From Anaerolineae bacterium (GTDB taxonomy: Bacteria; Chloroflexota; Anaerolineae; UBA1429), in contig SKRJ01000431.1 in NCBI GenBank assembly GCA_007118555.1, positions 1 to 6,654 of the forward strand: a stretch of 6,654 nucleotides of DNA. The letters run 5' to 3'. Position 1 is the stretch's first letter. The number at the start of each line of letters is the position of its first letter. A program made the position numbers and the translations under genes. Shown here in pieces: positions 5,618 to 6,654 of the stretch. The notes under the pieces are model-generated. The model had not been told where the DNA came from, ran no database searches, and worked only from the letters and a program-made list of their open reading frames with translations.

Positions 5618-6654
5618 GGCCCCTGTGGTCAGGCCGGCGTGGCGAGCAGAACACCAACCGCCGAGATACCCTTTGGTTCCTGCTCCTCGTTCTGCCCTGG
5701 GTGATCCTCGTGCCGGCTCTGGCCGCCCATGGCGCCCGCTGGCAGCCCCAGGCGATCAGGCGCTCGTTGGGGTCGGTAGCTATGGCCAACTATGGGCGTG
5801 ATGAGACGGTGATGCATCGGGCGCCGTTGGATCTGGGCATCGTGCGCGACATTCTGCAGCACGAGATTGTGGCCGAGATGCGCTATCAGCCCGAGTCAGT
5901 GCGCGCAGAGGTATTGTTGGGCGAGCGACTGGTGGCCGTCCAGCAGGTCTTGCCCGAGATTGTGGCTTTTGGGCCCACCCCATCCCCTGACCCTACGCCC
6001 GTCCTGGTCTATGCGCCCCCGGCTACGCCGACCCTTGTGCCAACGGCGACGCCGGCAGCCACAGCGACAGCATTCCCTACCGGGACGCCGTTACCTGCGG
6101 TGACACCTACGCCGACCGGCACGCGAACGCCTCTGGCGACGCCAACGCTTGCGGCGACGCAGACGCTTGTGGCGACGTCCACATCCAGCCCTACGGCGAC
6201 GCCATCGCCGACGATTGCCAGGGCGACAGCTACAGCGACATTACCGCCGACAGCCACACCGATTCCGGTGGCGTCCCCGACTTTTGCGCCTCCGCCGACG
6301 GCTACTCCCACGAATACGATCACACCGCCCATCGTGACGGCTACGCCAACCCCTACGCTGACGCCATCGCCTACGCTGACGCCGCCGCCTACGCTGACGC
6401 CGTCGCCGACGTTGACGCCGCCGCCTACGCTGACGCCAACACAGACGTTGACGCCTACGCATACGCTGACACCGTCACCGTCGCCAACACAGACGTTGAC
6501 GCCTACTGCGACGCCCACGGACACGTTGACGCCGTCGCCGACGTTGACGCCATCGCCGACGCATACGCTGACGCCGTCACCGTCGCCAACACAGACGTTG
6601 ACGCCTACTGCGACGCCCACGGACACGTTGACGCCGTCGCCGACGTTGACGCCA
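5614..6654 (+). CDS. Membrane-anchored protein with long Thr-Pro-rich linker (partial, 3' end missing)
   Basis: The ATG at 5614 overlaps the HD-GYP stop (ATGA), and the frame stays open for 347 codons to the window end. A short basic N-terminus is followed by one membrane segment (about 19-38, TLWFLLLVLPWVILVPALAA), so the rest is probably outside the membrane. Residues 40-118 form a small region of ordinary composition with charged helices (IVRDILQHEIVAEMRY). From Pro121 on, the chain is almost only Thr, Pro, Ala, Ser and Leu, in units such as TLTPSP and TLTPPP. Such stretches act as stalks or wall-spanning, possibly glycosylated linkers in Chloroflexota and other bacteria. A domain after the linker is expected but lies outside the window. 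Coupling to the HD-GYP gene suggests joint expression, perhaps a surface protein under the same signal. The opposite strand also looks open here (Gly/Val-rich), but that is a by-product of the repeat. Confidence 0.72.
   Translation, partial: MRPLWSGRRGEQNTNRRDTLWFLLLVLPWVILVPALAAHGARWQPQAIRRSLGSVAMANYGRDETVMHRAPLDLGIVRDILQHEIVAEMRYQPESVRAEVLLGERLVAVQQVLPEIVAFGPTPSPDPTPVLVYAPPATPTLVPTATPAATATAFPTGTPLPAVTPTPTGTRTPLATPTLAATQTLVATSTSSPTATPSPTIARATATATLPPTATPIPVASPTFAPPPTATPTNTITPPIVTATPTPTLTPSPTLTPPPTLTPSPTLTPPPTLTPTQTLTPTHTLTPSPSPTQTLTPTATPTDTLTPSPTLTPSPTHTLTPSPSPTQTLTPTATPTDTLTPSPTLTP
5974..6654 (+). repeat. Low-complexity Thr-Pro coding repeat
   Basis: About 680 bp built mostly from ACG, CCG, CCT, CTG, TTG, TCG and GCG codons, encoding Thr at nearly every second residue and Pro between. 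It becomes more regular toward the right, from mixed TATPTP-like units to near-exact 18-nt units (TLTPSP/TLTPPP) after about 6350. Such DNA is prone to expansion, contraction and assembly collapse. Confidence 0.85.
6451..6654 (+). repeat. Two tandem 102-bp units, 99 of 102 identical
   Basis: Copy one (6451-6552) and copy two (6553-6654) differ only at 6451/6553 (A/T), 6456/6558 (T/G) and 6471/6573 (A/G). The unit is 34 codons and so keeps the frame. It encodes a segment with THTLTPSPSPTQTL followed by TPTATPTDTL. The window ends exactly at the end of copy two, so more copies may follow. Confidence 0.9.

Noticed and set aside
6009..6626. Minus-strand Gly/Val-rich open frame (about 205 codons)
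   Set aside because: It is the mirror of the Thr-Pro repeat. The plus strand has a coupled start, a membrane segment and a normal N-terminal region leading into the repeat.
6350..6654. Regular repeats as a possible CRISPR array
   Set aside because: The units are contiguous, vary at codon third positions and keep a reading frame, with no unique spacers between constant repeats.

Overview
The window is GC-rich (roughly 60-65 %) bacterial DNA. Three features suggest a member of the Chloroflexota: a small zinc-ribbon protein followed by a membrane segment, a membrane protein with a very long Thr-Pro linker, and a multi-sensor HAMP-GAF-GAF-HD-GYP protein. That assignment is inference from protein style; there is no rRNA or marker gene here.

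Layout: positions 16-195 may hold a tiny minus-strand ORF (weak). A minus-strand pair follows: a putative lipoprotein (170-835) and, translationally coupled upstream of it, a zinc-ribbon/membrane protein whose reading frame is broken by an apparent one-base shift (N-terminal part 1335-1790, C-terminal part 832-1506). Next on the minus strand is an AhpC-type peroxiredoxin (1934-2539). Its peroxidatic cysteine codon is TGA, and a perfect 8-bp hairpin with a GGTC loop lies just downstream, as expected of a bacterial SECIS element. The gene is therefore read as one selenoprotein and not as two fragments. The divergent intergenic region (2642-2884) carries a good sigma-70-like promoter for each side and a 13-bp-armed inverted repeat between them. 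On the plus strand follow a large membrane-bound sensor with a complete HD-GYP phosphodiesterase domain (2885-5617) and, overlapping it by ATGA, a membrane-anchored protein (5614 to the window end) that runs into a long Thr-Pro-rich, internally duplicated linker and is cut off by the window end.

How they fit together: the selenoperoxiredoxin is a cytoplasmic peroxide reductase and implies that the genome encodes selenocysteine machinery (SelA/SelB/SelC/SelD) outside this window. The HD-GYP protein probably degrades cyclic di-GMP in response to an extracytoplasmic signal. The coupled Thr-Pro protein is probably a surface or stalked protein made with it. The zinc-ribbon/lipoprotein pair has no recognised function. 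The most notable item is the in-frame TGA with its SECIS hairpin. The peroxiredoxin also lacks the usual C-terminal resolving cysteine.
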